A stretch of DNA of 64,000 nt from positions 39,838,492 through 39,902,491 of the forward strand of contig NC_079203.1 in the NCBI RefSeq assembly GCF_026745355.1, given 5' to 3'. The stretch is from Beta vulgaris subsp. vulgaris. Its lineage: Eukaryota; Streptophyta; Magnoliopsida; Caryophyllales; Amaranthaceae. How positions within the stretch are numbered: the stretch's first letter is position 1; each line of letters begins with the position of its first letter. The notes beneath the pieces were generated by a model. It had not been told where the DNA came from and searched no databases. It was given only the letters and a program-made list of their open reading frames with translations. The translations under genes and the position numbers were made by a program. Shown here piece after piece: positions 45,306 through 56,485 of the stretch.

Positions 45306-46455
45306 TAAAACGAAAAGGAAGTAGATACATATATATTTTACGCAGGGATATTAGTACTATAGTAATAATAATAATAATAATAATTTTAGTCATAGAAAGT
45401 ACTATATGATTCCTGTCACATAATATATACATCTAACATAAACATAGAATCACATAACCACATGTATTACACATAGCACATACAATTCCTAACGGGATTC
45501 TAGTTGTTGATGGACTTGTGAATTACCTCAAACGCTTCCCAAGTATAGCAATATCAACTAAAAGTCACCTTCTACGAAGTTTTCGTCTACAACAAATAAT
45601 ATTACCTAAAGTTAGTCACTTGATATAATATCCGGAAAAATAATTAGCCAAAGTTTACAATATAAAGTTGAATAGCCGAAATAGGAAAAGAAAAGAGAAA
45701 AGAAAAATAATTGGGAAAAAAATACAAATACTTGCAAATGTAATGTCACTTTTTAGAAAACCATTTTCATGTAATGTGTGACAACAAATCATCCTTTCAC
45801 GTGATTTTTTTTTGCTGCACACGTTTGACCCTTTCTTTTCTTTTTTTTTGTTTTAAAAACATCAAATCTTGGAGCAATACTGTGATAGTGTCGCACGCAA
45901 AACCAGATGAAATAAGAAAGAGGAAGGAAGAAATAGAAAGAAGAAGGAAGAAGAAAGAAGAAAACTAAAGAAGAAGAGAAGAAGAAGACCAACAGTGTCG
46001 GTATTCTGGCCAATTCAACTCGCCGGAGTTGGGTTTTATTTTTAAAAGTATCTTTATTATCTGATTGAAACTTTCGAAACAACAATGGTGATTTTAGATC
46101 TGAAATTTAGAACTTACCAAAAAGATGAAGAAAGTGTATTACGTGAGAATTTTTGGGTGTTTGGGGATATATATATATGTATGTAAATCTAGGGTTTCAC
46201 TAAAAGATAAGTATTTAAAAATTTCAGAATTTTCTTTTCTCTCTATTTTTCTTTTTGGACGAAAAAATCTAATTTGAAAAAAAATCTGATTTCGAATTTT
46301 TTTATAAAGATAAAATCTGATTTAATAAATAAAAACAGTTTCATAAAAATCTGATTTATTATGATTTTACTTTATTTTTCAGAATTTTATATTAATAAAA
46401 TCTTATTATAACAAAATTAATTTTATAAATAGTTATAAAAATTTGGGATATTACA
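45306..46455. repeat. Right part of the interrupted solo LTR
   Basis: Includes an (ATA)n tract (45363-45382), a purine-rich stretch (AGAAGAAGGAAGAAG near 45940) and the terminal GGGATATTACA. No coding sequence. Confidence 0.65.
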
Positions 46456-46460
46456 CAAAC

Positions 46461-47971
46461 GCCTTATGAAAATCAAGTTTGAGGATCAAAGACTTGATTT
46501 TTCTTTTTTAACAAGTCTCAATAAGTTCTCCGGCTATTAAGGCACCATCAAGAATTTGTCTCCTGCAATGAAAGTGATTGAAATGGACCTATGAGGGAGT
46601 CCATTACTTTTTGGAGTCTTCTGGCTAGAATTTTGGCAATGATCTTGTAGAGACTGCTCACCATGCTAATAGGCCTAAAACTTTTAGACCTCTGGATTCT
46701 CGTATTTTGCAATGAGCGCAATGAAGGCCACATTCGACCTTTGGGGAGGCGGCTAGTGTGCCAGAAATCCTCTACAATAGAATAAACATCAGATTTAATG
46801 ACCTCCCATGCTTCTTTGATGAATCTGAAATTATATCCGTCTGGTCCAGGAGCTTTTTGAGAATTGCACGGTTGAACCGCTTCGTCAATTTCTGAGTGAG
46901 TGAACTTGACAGTGAGAGAATCCGATTGTTCAGGGATAGTTTTTGGAAGTTTAATCCCCCAAAAACCGGTCTGGATGAGTACTCTTCCTTAAAGATGTTA
47001 GAGAAGAAATAAAGAAACAGCTTCTTCCTTGATACCTGCAGGATCAACAATTTTAACACCGTTAGTAGACAAGGAGGTTATTGAATTTTGACGCCTATGC
47101 ATTGAAGCAATGGCATGGAAATATCTCGTGTTTTTATCTCCCTCTCTAATCCACTTGGCCCTAGAGTTTTGGGCCCAGAACATATCCTTTCTTTTCAACC
47201 AAGACCATAGGTCTAACTGGGCTTTTCTTCTTTCATTGAGTTCGGTTTCGGTTAGGTTTCTTGTGCTTGCTAATTGGTCGATTTCGTGGATTGTGGTTTC
47301 AAGGGATGATATGGTTTGATCTATATGGCCAAATTCTTTTCAGTTCCACTCTTTCAATCTCCCTTACAAGGTGCAATTTTTCATTAATGTCGCCGTAGGA
47401 AAATTCTCCCCAAGTTTCCTTGATGATACGCATACATCCTGGATGGGTCAGCCAACAGTTCTGAAAACGGAACGGTTTGGGCCCCAATCTGACTCATTGG
47501 ATGATACAAGAAGTGGGCAGTGATCTGATAGACATCTCTTCTTGATTGAGACTTGTAGGGCTGGAAATTTTTCAATCCACTCTGGGTTAATAAGAAGTCT
47601 GTCGAGTTTACTTTTTGCTTGACCCCGGAACCATGTGAACCACCCATCTTTTGCAGGAACCTCAGAGAGGTGAACATTGTTTATGAAGGCTCGGAAGTCA
47701 GATGAACCAGATTGAGAGAGAAAATTGCTACCTCTTTCATTGGGGTCTAGGACTTCGTTAAAATCCCCGATCAACAAACATGGAAGTTGTATGCTCAGAC
47801 AATAATGTGCAAGAGATTGCCATACTTGCGCCCTTTCCTCCTGATCACATGGGTTATATACATTCACCAAGCAGCCCTTGAAATTAAGAGTGGGAAAAAA
47901 CCCGACAATTGCAATCCAATTTCTCTCTGCTCTGCTAGATTCCATAGTGAATATATTTGATTTCCAAAGCG
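46461..47971 (-). pseudogene. LINE ORF2, endonuclease C-terminal half and start of reverse transcriptase
   Basis: Several frameshifted pieces. 47975-47448 carries apurinic-type endonuclease motifs (LLIGDFNEVLDPNERG, DGWFTWFRGQ, SKLDRLLINPEW, LSDHCPLL). 47198-46998 carries WIREGDKNTRYFHAIASMHRR of the linker. 46733-46548 carries RPISMVSSLYKIIAKILARR of RT. The final codons before the LTR read LKLDFHKAF, and the frame continues as DSVAWSFLEW on the other side of the insertion. Confidence 0.88.
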
Positions 47972-48281
47972 ACAATATGGTTTATTAACATTTACAATCG
48001 TTAAATAACTATACTAAAGCCGCTGGCAAAGAATTATTAAATGGTTTATTAACATTTACAATCGTTAAATAACTATACTAAAGCCGCTGGCAAAGAATTA
48101 TTAAATCCCGACCAAAATTTTCTAACAGTTAAAATCGGTCACCTTTAGTTCAAAAAGATAATAACACATACAAAAAACCTCAATATTTTAAATCACTACC
48201 AAACTAATTTTAGATTAAAAAAATATATGCCTATTTGTACATAAGATTGTCGACGTACGCATCACGTGCATATACGGCTAG

Positions 48282-48902
48282 TATAATTTAAAAGAAAGGT
48301 AGTAACTTAGTTCCATTTTGAGTAAATAAAAAAGAAAAGAAATCTATAAAATTTGGGAAAATTAGAGGTGAATTTAGGACGACACATCTAACCTTATTAA
48401 TTCTTGTTCACATTGTTGCTTCTTTGAAAAAATGTTGTACACGTACTTGTTGATACCAAAATTTAAATTGATGCATTTCTTGAAGGTGAAAACTTTTGTT
48501 TCAATAAATGAATTTTCGATGAAGATTAATTACGTTTTTCTTTAAATTTAATTTTTGGAATTTGAAATAAATAAATGCCCAATCCTATATTAAGTAATTA
48601 AACATGGAAAAAAGTGAAAAGTATACTGAGAAAAGGAAAAGAGTGAAGAAGAAAGAGGAAGTGTTGCCCCTCTTTTTTCAGGTGCCATCTCAATAGCTCA
48701 TAGTTTTTCCATGTTTGGAGTTTGGACCCCTAGATGTGAAGCCCTGTTCTATAGAACACCTTAATCTTGTAGTTAACCGGGCATGATGGTTCCCCATGGT
48801 ATGAGAGAGAAAGAGAACACACAAACAATAAGACTAAACCCACTTATAGACATAATTAGTCTAGCAAAAATAAATAAGCATAGTATCAAAGGAAGAGTCT
48901 AT
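48282..48902. other. Intergenic sequence
   Basis: AT-rich. No gene or element recognised. Confidence 0.45.
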
Positions 48903-49294
48903 GGTCCTGTTTGGCACTAGCGTTTGAGGTAGCGGTTAGCGGTTGGACAAGATTGAAACGCTACTTAAGAAAATTATGAGTGTTTGGTAAGGTAGTGGTT
49001 GTAGTAGCGGGTAGCAGTTGGAGTAGATTATAAGTAGTGGTTGTGGAACGTTACTACAAGTAAAGTTTGAGGTTTAGAGGTAACGGTCTACGAAATAAAC
49101 CCTATATAATAGCATAAGGTAGAATTATTAACCAATGTTTTTTTATCTTTTACAATTCTAATAGCTACTTTTGCCAAACACTTCTAATTAAACAACTAAT
49201 TTAATCGCTAACCGCTAACAACTACTAGTAGACAGCTAGCAGCTACCCCCAACAGCTACAGCTACTACAACCGCTAGTTTTGCCAAACATGCCC
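48903..49294. mobile_element. MITE with GTAGCGGTT-type inverted ends
   Basis: Left end GGTCCTGTTTGGCACTAGCG and right end CGCTAGTTTTGCCAAACATGCCC are inverted. The body has many AGCGGTTAGCGG / CCGCTAACCGCT units in both orientations. The right half is part of the 873-bp tandem repeat. Superfamily uncertain (three-base target?). Confidence 0.65.
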
Positions 49295-51645
49295 TATATC
49301 TCAAAACAATTCTTAATATTAAGAATATTACACTCCAGCGATAACCAACAAAACATACACCATGCATTTAACTGAAAGCTAAGAACACATTCGGTATTAC
49401 TGTGATTTTCTGTTTTTTGGTTTTTTGATTTTCAAAGTCATAGATATATGTCCTATAATGAATAAAAAATGAGTCAAACTTATCTGAAACATGATAATTT
49501 TGAAAACTGACAACTAAAAAGTAAAAACACTTTTTCTGATTTCCCGTTTTTAGATTTTAGTTCTTAAAAAAACTGAAAACAAAAAACAATAACGAACGGA
49601 CCCTAACATCCAAAGATACACCATGCATTTAACCGAAAGCTAACATCAAAATTTTCTCAACCATCACTTTGTTTCAGAAGTATACACAACAAAGAGACTA
49701 GCAAAATGTGATAAGTTAAGAACCTTCAACACCATTCCAGTCTCATATTATGTCCCGTTTAGGTTCCACATCTTCCGCATTCACCAAAGGTCTTAACACT
49801 TCATTTGAATACGGAAGGAAAGGGACACAAGATGAGACATAATAGTGAACATATGATCTTAAACCACTAATGTGCATTTAGTTCATAACCAAGATAAGAA
49901 GTAGCGGTAGTGGTTGTGGAACGTTACTACAAGTAAAGTTTGAGGTTTAGAGGTAACGGTCTACGAAATAAACCCTATATAATAGCATAAGGTAGAATTA
50001 TTAACCAATGTTTTTTTATCTTTTACAATTCTAATAGCTACTTTTGCCAAACACTTCTAATTAAACAACTAATTTAATCGCTAACCGCTAACAACTACTA
50101 GTAGACAGCTAGCAGCTACCCCAACAGCTACAGCTACTACAACCGCTAGTTTTGCCAAACATGCCCTATATCTCAAAACAATTCTTAATATTAAGAATAT
50201 TACACTCCAGCGATAACCAACAAAACATACACCATGCATTTAACTGAAAGCTAAGAACACATTCGGTATTACTGTGATTTTCTGTTTTTTTGGTTTTTTG
50301 ATTTTCAAAGTCATAGATATATGTCCTATAATGAATAAAAAATGAGTCAAACTTATCTGAAACATGATAATTTTGAAAACTGACAACTAAAAAGTAAAAA
50401 CACTTTTTCTGATTTCCCGTTTTTAGATTTTAGTTCTTAAAAAAACTGAAAACAAAAAACAATAACGAACGGACCCTAACATCCAAAGATACACCATGCA
50501 TTTAACCGAAAGCTAACATCAAAATTTTCTCAACCATCACTTTGTTTCAGAAGTATACACAACAAAGAGACTAGCAAAATGTGATAAGTTAAGAACCTTC
50601 AACACCATTCCAGTCTCATATTATGTCCCGTTTAGGTTCCACATCTTCCGCATTCACCAAAGGTCTTAACACTTCATTTGAATACGGAAGGAAAGGGACA
50701 CAAGATGAGACATAATAGTGAACATATGATCTTAAACCACTAATGTGCATTTAGTTCATAACCAAGATAAGAAGTAGCGGTAGTGGTTGTGGAACGTTAC
50801 TACAAGTAAAGTTTGAGGTTTAGAGGTAACGGTCTACGAAATAAACCCTATATAATAGCATAAGGTAGAATTATTAACCAATGTTTTTTTATCTTTTACA
50901 ATTCTAATAGCTACTTTTGCCAAACACTTCTAATTAAACAACTAATTTAATCGCTAACCGCTAACAACTACTAGTAGACAGCTAGCAGCTACCCCCAACA
51001 GCTACAGCTACTACAACCGCTAGTTTTGCCAAACATGCCCTATATCTCAAAACAATTCTTAATATTAAGAATATTACACTCCAGCGATAACCAACAAAAC
51101 ATACACCATGCATTTAACTGAAAGCTAAGAACACATTCGGTATTACTGTGATTTTCTGTTTTTTGGTTTTTTGATTTTCAAAGTCATAGATATATGTCCT
51201 ATAATGAATAAAAAATGAGTCAAACTTATCTGAAACATGATAATTTTGAAAACTGACAACTAAAAAGTAAAACACTTTTTCTGATTTCCCGTTTTTAGAT
51301 TTTAGTTCTTAAAAAAACTGAAAACAAAAAACAATAACGAACGGACCCTAACATCCAAAGATACACCATGCATTTAACCGAAAGCTAACATCAAAATTTT
51401 CTCAACCATCACTTTGTTTCAGAAGTATACACAACAAAGAGACTAGCAAAATGTGATAAGTTAAGAACCTTCAACACCATTCCAGTCTCATATTATGTCC
51501 CGTTTAGGTTCCACATCTTCCGCATTCACCAAAGGTCTTAACACTTCATTTGAATACGGAAGGAAAGGGACACAAGATGAGACATAATAGTGAACATATG
51601 ATCTTAAACCACTAATGTGCATTTAGTTCATAACCAAGATAAGAA
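49028..51645. repeat. Three tandem copies of an 873-bp segment
   Basis: Anchors TTGTGGAACG at 49041, 49914 and 50787 give a period of 873. Copies differ only by a few homopolymer-length changes that I can see. Each unit holds the right half of a MITE, a second MITE-like piece flanked by a CACCATGCATTTAAC direct repeat, and a GTCTCAT...ATGAGAC inverted repeat. The array ends about 50 bp beyond the stop codon of the REI1-like gene. Confidence 0.92.
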
Positions 51646-51695
51646 GATAAAAAGAATATTTAAATAGAACACAACAGAAGTATTCCTTGACGGGT

Positions 51696-54600
51696 CTAAT
51701 ATGGAACATTATTGGGAAGATTTCGGATGACATTGCTCTTCATTCCCATCTTACTCCGCATGGCTTCAACTCCAGATCTGTTAATCTCCTTCAACACCTT
51801 CATTCTTATCGTTTGCTGCTTTGATTGCACAGTTACTATACCCATGCTCTTGTACCTAAGAAACACGAAAATAGAATTTCAGAAGAGAACTAAAGAGTGT
51901 CCATCACCTTGTAATCCATGAGAATGTCATTGATATAAAATGCTTTTGAATTGCAAACCTTGAGGCCAATGCAATAGCCATATTATTTGCAGCAGCAGGG
52001 GCTGGTTTCTGCTTGTAGTAGCGCAAGAATTCCCGTGATCCAAGCGTCTTGGCAGATACACCCTTGTCAGTCCTGCTCTTGATGATGAGCTCACACCCAC
52101 CACTTCCAAATTCAACAGAGTTAGCCCCGTCGTTGGCTGTGATGAGCTGTTTACCATCTTCATCCATGTAGCTAGCAAAAATTAAAGAGCCAGATCAGCA
52201 TTTAACAACATGATGAAAAAACATATATTTTAACTTGTAAAAATAAATGAAAGGAAGAACAGGTATATAGTCGAAAGGGGTGGAAGCACCCCCATCCACT
52301 CACAGCTCCCAGTCACTCAGGGTCCATCTGAATACATATGAACCTTTAGAAGTCAACAACTCAACACCTACGCTTCCCTGTCTTAGATTTCTTCCTACCT
52401 TTCCTCTGCCCTTCCATAGACTAGTAATATACAAGAACGTATAAGCTTCTTCCCGCTCGCACTTCTACCATACATGTAATTTTCTTCCTTCTCTTACTTT
52501 TATCCTTTTTCTATTTTATTTTTTTTGGAAGGGATTTATCCTTTTTCTATTGATAGCACATTTGTAGGTTTTATTTTGTAATACTCAGAAACCAAATCAA
52601 CCTCAAGTGGTAGGAAACAATGAGTCATTAGATAGGTATTAGCAATAGATAAGATTAGTACCTGCTGCTGTAATCATAAAATTCTTCTAATTCCACCTCC
52701 TCCTCATCATCTCCATCACCATAACGGACTTTGCAGTGCATTTTTGCTTCCATGTGCTTCCTAACAGCCTCTAAGCTGCTAAATGGTTGACATCTCTCAT
52801 TGCAGTACAAGCACAAGAAATCCCTTTTCACCTAGCAGAACAGGCAAAATCATAAGAAGTAATGTAAGAATCAGGCAGAAGGGGGATATAATAAAAGAGT
52901 GAATTATATGCAAGATTCACAGCAATTTCTGGCCTGATATTTAGAAGGCGTAGAAGCTTGGTACCTTAATCCCAAGATATGTTAAGAGACCCTTAGGATC
53001 TTTCAAATACTCAATGTCAGGAATGAAAAACCCATGCTTTTTGTGCATATGAACCATACAGCTTTCTATGGTATCATTCTCCAAATCACACATAAAGCAA
53101 CAGGTTGGATCCAGCTCTTCAAACTCATCCTCTTCATCATCATCAGTACCCGCTGCAGCAGTAGAGTCCCCATTCACATTCATAGATGTAATTGAATCAA
53201 TCATGTCTTCCTCAGGATCTACCTCCTCCCACTCACTATCATCACTCTCCATGTCTACATCTTTTGGAGGAAGAGGTCTTACTGGAGTGCGACGTGGCAG
53301 CGGCTTAATTATGGTATTGTCTTCATTTTGATTATTTACTCCCTGGGAAGCTCGCATGATGTGACTCTTCGACTCAAGATGCTGAGCATGGGCCTTAGAG
53401 CTTCTGTAACCCTTGCCACAAAGTCCACAACTGTAAAGCATGGGGGCCGCATTTAACTTTTCCTTCTCTTCATCAAGTGCAGATTGCCTTGCCAAATACA
53501 GTGCTTCAGTTACCCCTGGAACCCCAGCAATCTGCAACACAATTGTTTTGAAGGGCATTAATTACATTACAAACAAAACTGCATCAATAGAACATCACTA
53601 TCTTTCGTCACTAAAAGGGCACCGGTTCGAGGGCATTTTGGCATCATCTATCACTGTGCTGACAAACAATCAGAAAGTGAAGACACAAGAAGAGTTACAT
53701 CCTCCTACAAAGACCTACATCAGGCCTCTTAAACAATGAATCAATGATGATATGCCAGAGACCAACCCACTCGAAGAGAACATAACAATTCGAAAAGCCA
53801 CAAAAAACATAATCTTACAGCGACATGGCTCCTAAAGCTACCTCTCGTATACAAATCCTTGAAAGGAAATCTAATCCCAACCACACTACAAACCACATAA
53901 GAAACAAACACAATACTAACTCACCCTAGTCTTGCCACAAAACCCTTTTGAAACTTAAACGTCACAAACTACTTCGCCACCGATGACAACCATTTAGGCG
54001 TTTCACCACTAAGTTCAAGACTAATTTTCACAACTCACAAGAATATACAGTGGCTGCAAATCGAGCTTTACATCGATGTATTCAGTCAGCTGCAATTGCT
54101 CTCCTCAAGACATCACACTAGAGAATAAGAATTCACAGAAGGTCCCAGCAGTAAATTAACCAACACACCTGAGATATTTTTCTTATTGACAAGCACAGAA
54201 AAAAAAAAAGGCTCAAACCCCAATAAATTCAACTTTCCAGATTCATAAATTATCCAAAGACATCAAATCTTCAATTCCTTATGAAAAAGCAAGGAACTTT
54301 AAAAAAAAGTTGCAAATTTTCCATCAATTAACCTAGGTTTGGCTTGGTTAACAAACAATCATGTAAATCGTCCTAACCATATATTAATTCCTCCCAACAA
54401 ATAATCAGAACCACTTAAACAAACAAAAAAAACCAACAAATATAAGAATACAAAAATCAATTAACTACCCAGGATAGAGAAAGAAGCAAAAGGCAAATTA
54501 AGCTACAACCCAGAAAACCCTATGAAAATCCCAAGATACCGAAGAAATAATTAGCTAAAACCCTAATGAAAAAAGTATGAAAAAGTAAATAAAGAAATAA

Positions 54601-54706
54601 CCTTGCGTTTAAGGTTGTAACGGTGCCATTCGGATTTATAATGGAGCTTTTGATCAAAATCGTCGGTGAATTCTTTGTTGCAAGCGTTGCAGGTGAGTCC
54701 AGGCAT
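51696..54706 (-). CDS. REIL1: REI1-like cytoplasmic 60S ribosome biogenesis factor
   Basis: Five GT-AG exons: 54706-54602, 53531-52965, 52831-52662, 52171-51959 and 51855-51696, totalling 404 residues, the usual REI1-like length. Four C2H2-type zinc fingers: CNACNKEFTDDFDQKLHYKS (residues 6 onward), CGLCGKGYRSSKAHAQH, CCFMCDLENDTIESCMVHMH and CLYCNERCQPFSSLEAVRKH. An acidic linker (EEDEFEELDPT) lies between fingers 2 and 3. The C-terminus carries DYSSSYMDEDGKQL and MRSKMGMKSNVIRNLPNNVP, family signatures. REI1 proteins help strip and recycle assembly factors from pre-60S subunits in the cytoplasm; plant REILs are linked to cold growth. All exons keep frame, so it looks functional. Confidence 0.93.
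54558..54566 (+). promoter_or_regulatory. telo-box (AAACCCTAA) in intron 1 of the REI1-like gene
   Basis: AAACCCTAA lies 36 bp inside intron 1, close to the 5' end of the transcript. Telo-boxes are frequent near starts of plant ribosome-related genes. A single 9-mer could also occur by chance. Confidence 0.4.
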
Positions 54707-55333
54707 TATTATGTCTCGAGATTATTTTTTTTCCTTTGGTTGTTACCAAAAGTAGGCGCTTACAAGAGAAAGAGAAAGAGAAAGAGAAAGACAAGAGACA
54801 GAGAGGGGCGGAGGATAAACAAGAAGTGGGGGATTTAGAGTTTAGACATAAGAATTTAGAGGTGGTGATTAATTTATAGTTGTATGTAATGTAGGTGGGA
54901 GAATTAAGGTATACAACGGGTTTGACCGCTCCAACTCCAAGTCGGTTTCAGACTTTGAGTTTGTCTAGGCCTCTAGGGTGTGAATGTGTAAATTGTGATT
55001 ATACATCGGTTAGAGTTTAGACTACGGCGCATGTCTTGGTACTTGGTAGGAAACCTCTAGCGAGTTTGGTTCACCTCATTTTCGATTCTTAATGGTTCTG
55101 TTTGGCATTATTAGTTGAAAATAAATTAAATTTGATATGTTAACTAAAATTGATAAAATAAAATTGAAACTGATAAAATAAAGTTGAAATTGATAAGGCA
55201 ATTGATTAGTTTAACTGTTCGGCAAAATTAGTTGATTAAGTTGATAAATTATTTTGGCAAATGAGTTGTTTTCCAAAATTTCAGTCACCTGATTTTGAAA
55301 AGGTAAATTTTTTAACTTATCACTTAAGTCATT
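54707..55333. other. Promoter and 5' UTR of the REI1-like gene; decayed MITE beyond
   Basis: A (GAGAAA)n tract at 54768-54795 (CT-rich in the mRNA sense) lies about 65-90 bp upstream of the ATG. From about 55095 the sequence GGTTCTGTTTGGCATTATTAG looks like the left end of an old MITE. No other gene. Confidence 0.5.
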
Positions 55334-55336
55334 TTA

Positions 55337-55525
55337 GGGCTTGTTCTCTTCGGCATAAAACAGCTGAACTGAACTGAACTGAAATGAATAATGATATGTG
55401 AGAGTAAAAGTATTGTCCAGAGCTGAGCTAAACTGAACTGAATTAAACTAAAATGAACTGAACTGAATTGAACTGATCTGAATTAAACTGAACTGAACTG
55501 AAAATAAGCTGGGGAGAAGAGGGCC
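55337..55525. mobile_element. Harbinger-type MITE with (CTGAA)n core
   Basis: Inverted ends GGGCTTGTTCTCTTCGGC and GGGGAGAAGAGGGCC, TTA on both sides. The core is made of GAACT repeats. Nested in an older repeat whose body continues at 55529. Confidence 0.75.
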
Positions 55526-55917
55526 TTAGCCACCTGAAATTTTATTTTAGGTGCTCCCCAAACACTACTAATCATTTTAGCACCTAAAATATGTTAGCAC
55601 CTTATCATTTAAGGTAGCTAAAATGATTCCCCATAACCAATGTAAAAGATAATATTAGTTCAGCAAAAATAAGTTATGACACTGTTATAACATAAGATTT
55701 AAGCAATATGTAGGTCATCTTTTTAGTTTTACTGATATGAACTTATCCGATCTTATCTGATTTGTTCAGCGCTTATTTTTTCAAATCAGTTGAACTTATT
55801 TGATCTGATCTGAACTTATCTTTTATAAAACTTATTATTACTAACATTATTATTACTTTATATTTCATTACTAATATTACTATTAGTATTATTTTATTAC
55901 TGTGCACAACTTTTAGT

Positions 55918-55979
55918 AATAATAGTAATTATTATTATTATTATTATTATTGGTATTATTATTATAATTGTTGTTGTTG

Positions 55980-56060
<81 letters not shown>

Positions 56061-56063
56061 GTT
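55918..56063. repeat. (ATT)n microsatellite
   Basis: Long ATT/TTA run with a TTG interlude near 55970. Continues an ATT-rich stretch that begins near 55840. Confidence 0.95.
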
Positions 56064-56234
56064 TTTTTAAAAGAACACATTAGGTAAAAAAAAACACATA
56101 TTTTAGGTAGGTAAAGAGAACATATTGTTTATGTCTAAAGTTCGTTTATAATACTAAGAATTTAGGTTTTAGATTTAACAAACAACATATTCTTTGTTAT
56201 ATCAATAAATTATTATTTTTATTATAAATAAACC

Positions 56235-56345
<111 letters not shown>

Positions 56346-56485
56346 GATTTTGAACAAAATTGTTAAATATTCTTCTTATATCATTTTCCCGTCTTATATA
56401 TAATTTTCTTTTAAAGATAAGTTGAAATCCCTTGTAGGAAAATTTTTAAATGTGATGCTAACACCATTAGGTTATCCCATGCTAC

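Larger units (their letters stand above)
30828..46455. mobile_element. Solo LTR (Gypsy-type), about 2 kb, itself interrupted
   Basis: Begins TGTAACACCCC (30828) and ends GGGATATTACA (46455), an inverted TG...CA pair, flanked by an exact 5-bp duplication CAAAC (30823-30827, 46456-46460). Own sequence is 30828-31730 and about 45306-46455. No Gypsy gag-pol lies inside, so this is best read as a solo LTR left by LTR-LTR recombination. TGTAACACCCC-type ends are common in plant chromoviruses. Orientation uncertain. Confidence 0.8.
28222..47971 (-). mobile_element. 5'-truncated LINE (L1-type) split by an LTR insertion
   Basis: Poly-A tail (T-tract at 28222-28232) on the minus strand, with a 12-bp target duplication ACAATATGGTTT (28210-28221 and 47972-47983). 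With the insertion 30828-46455 removed, the LINE is about 4.1 kb. In order it holds an endonuclease C-terminal half, reverse transcriptase, a zinc finger and RNase H. It is truncated at the 5' end inside the endonuclease, as is usual for LINEs. Confidence 0.9.
27930..48281 (+). mobile_element. Non-autonomous Helitron split by a 19.8 kb nest
   Basis: The 5' end TCTCTATTATATAAGCC starts at 27930 after A. The 3' end has a decayed hairpin (GTACGC-ATC-ACGTGC, 48256-48270), then CTAG at 48278-48281 followed by T. Removing 28222-47983 leaves about 590 bp, collinear with the copy at 22689-23255 (shared AAGCCAAGGGAGGAGGTGTG, AACTTGCCATATGA and AACAATATGGTTTATTAACA). Confidence 0.85.

Noticed and set aside
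49028..51645. Regularly repeated sequence considered as a CRISPR-like or satellite array
   Set aside because: Only three units of 873 bp; a segmental tandem duplication in a plant genome, not a CRISPR array or a satellite.
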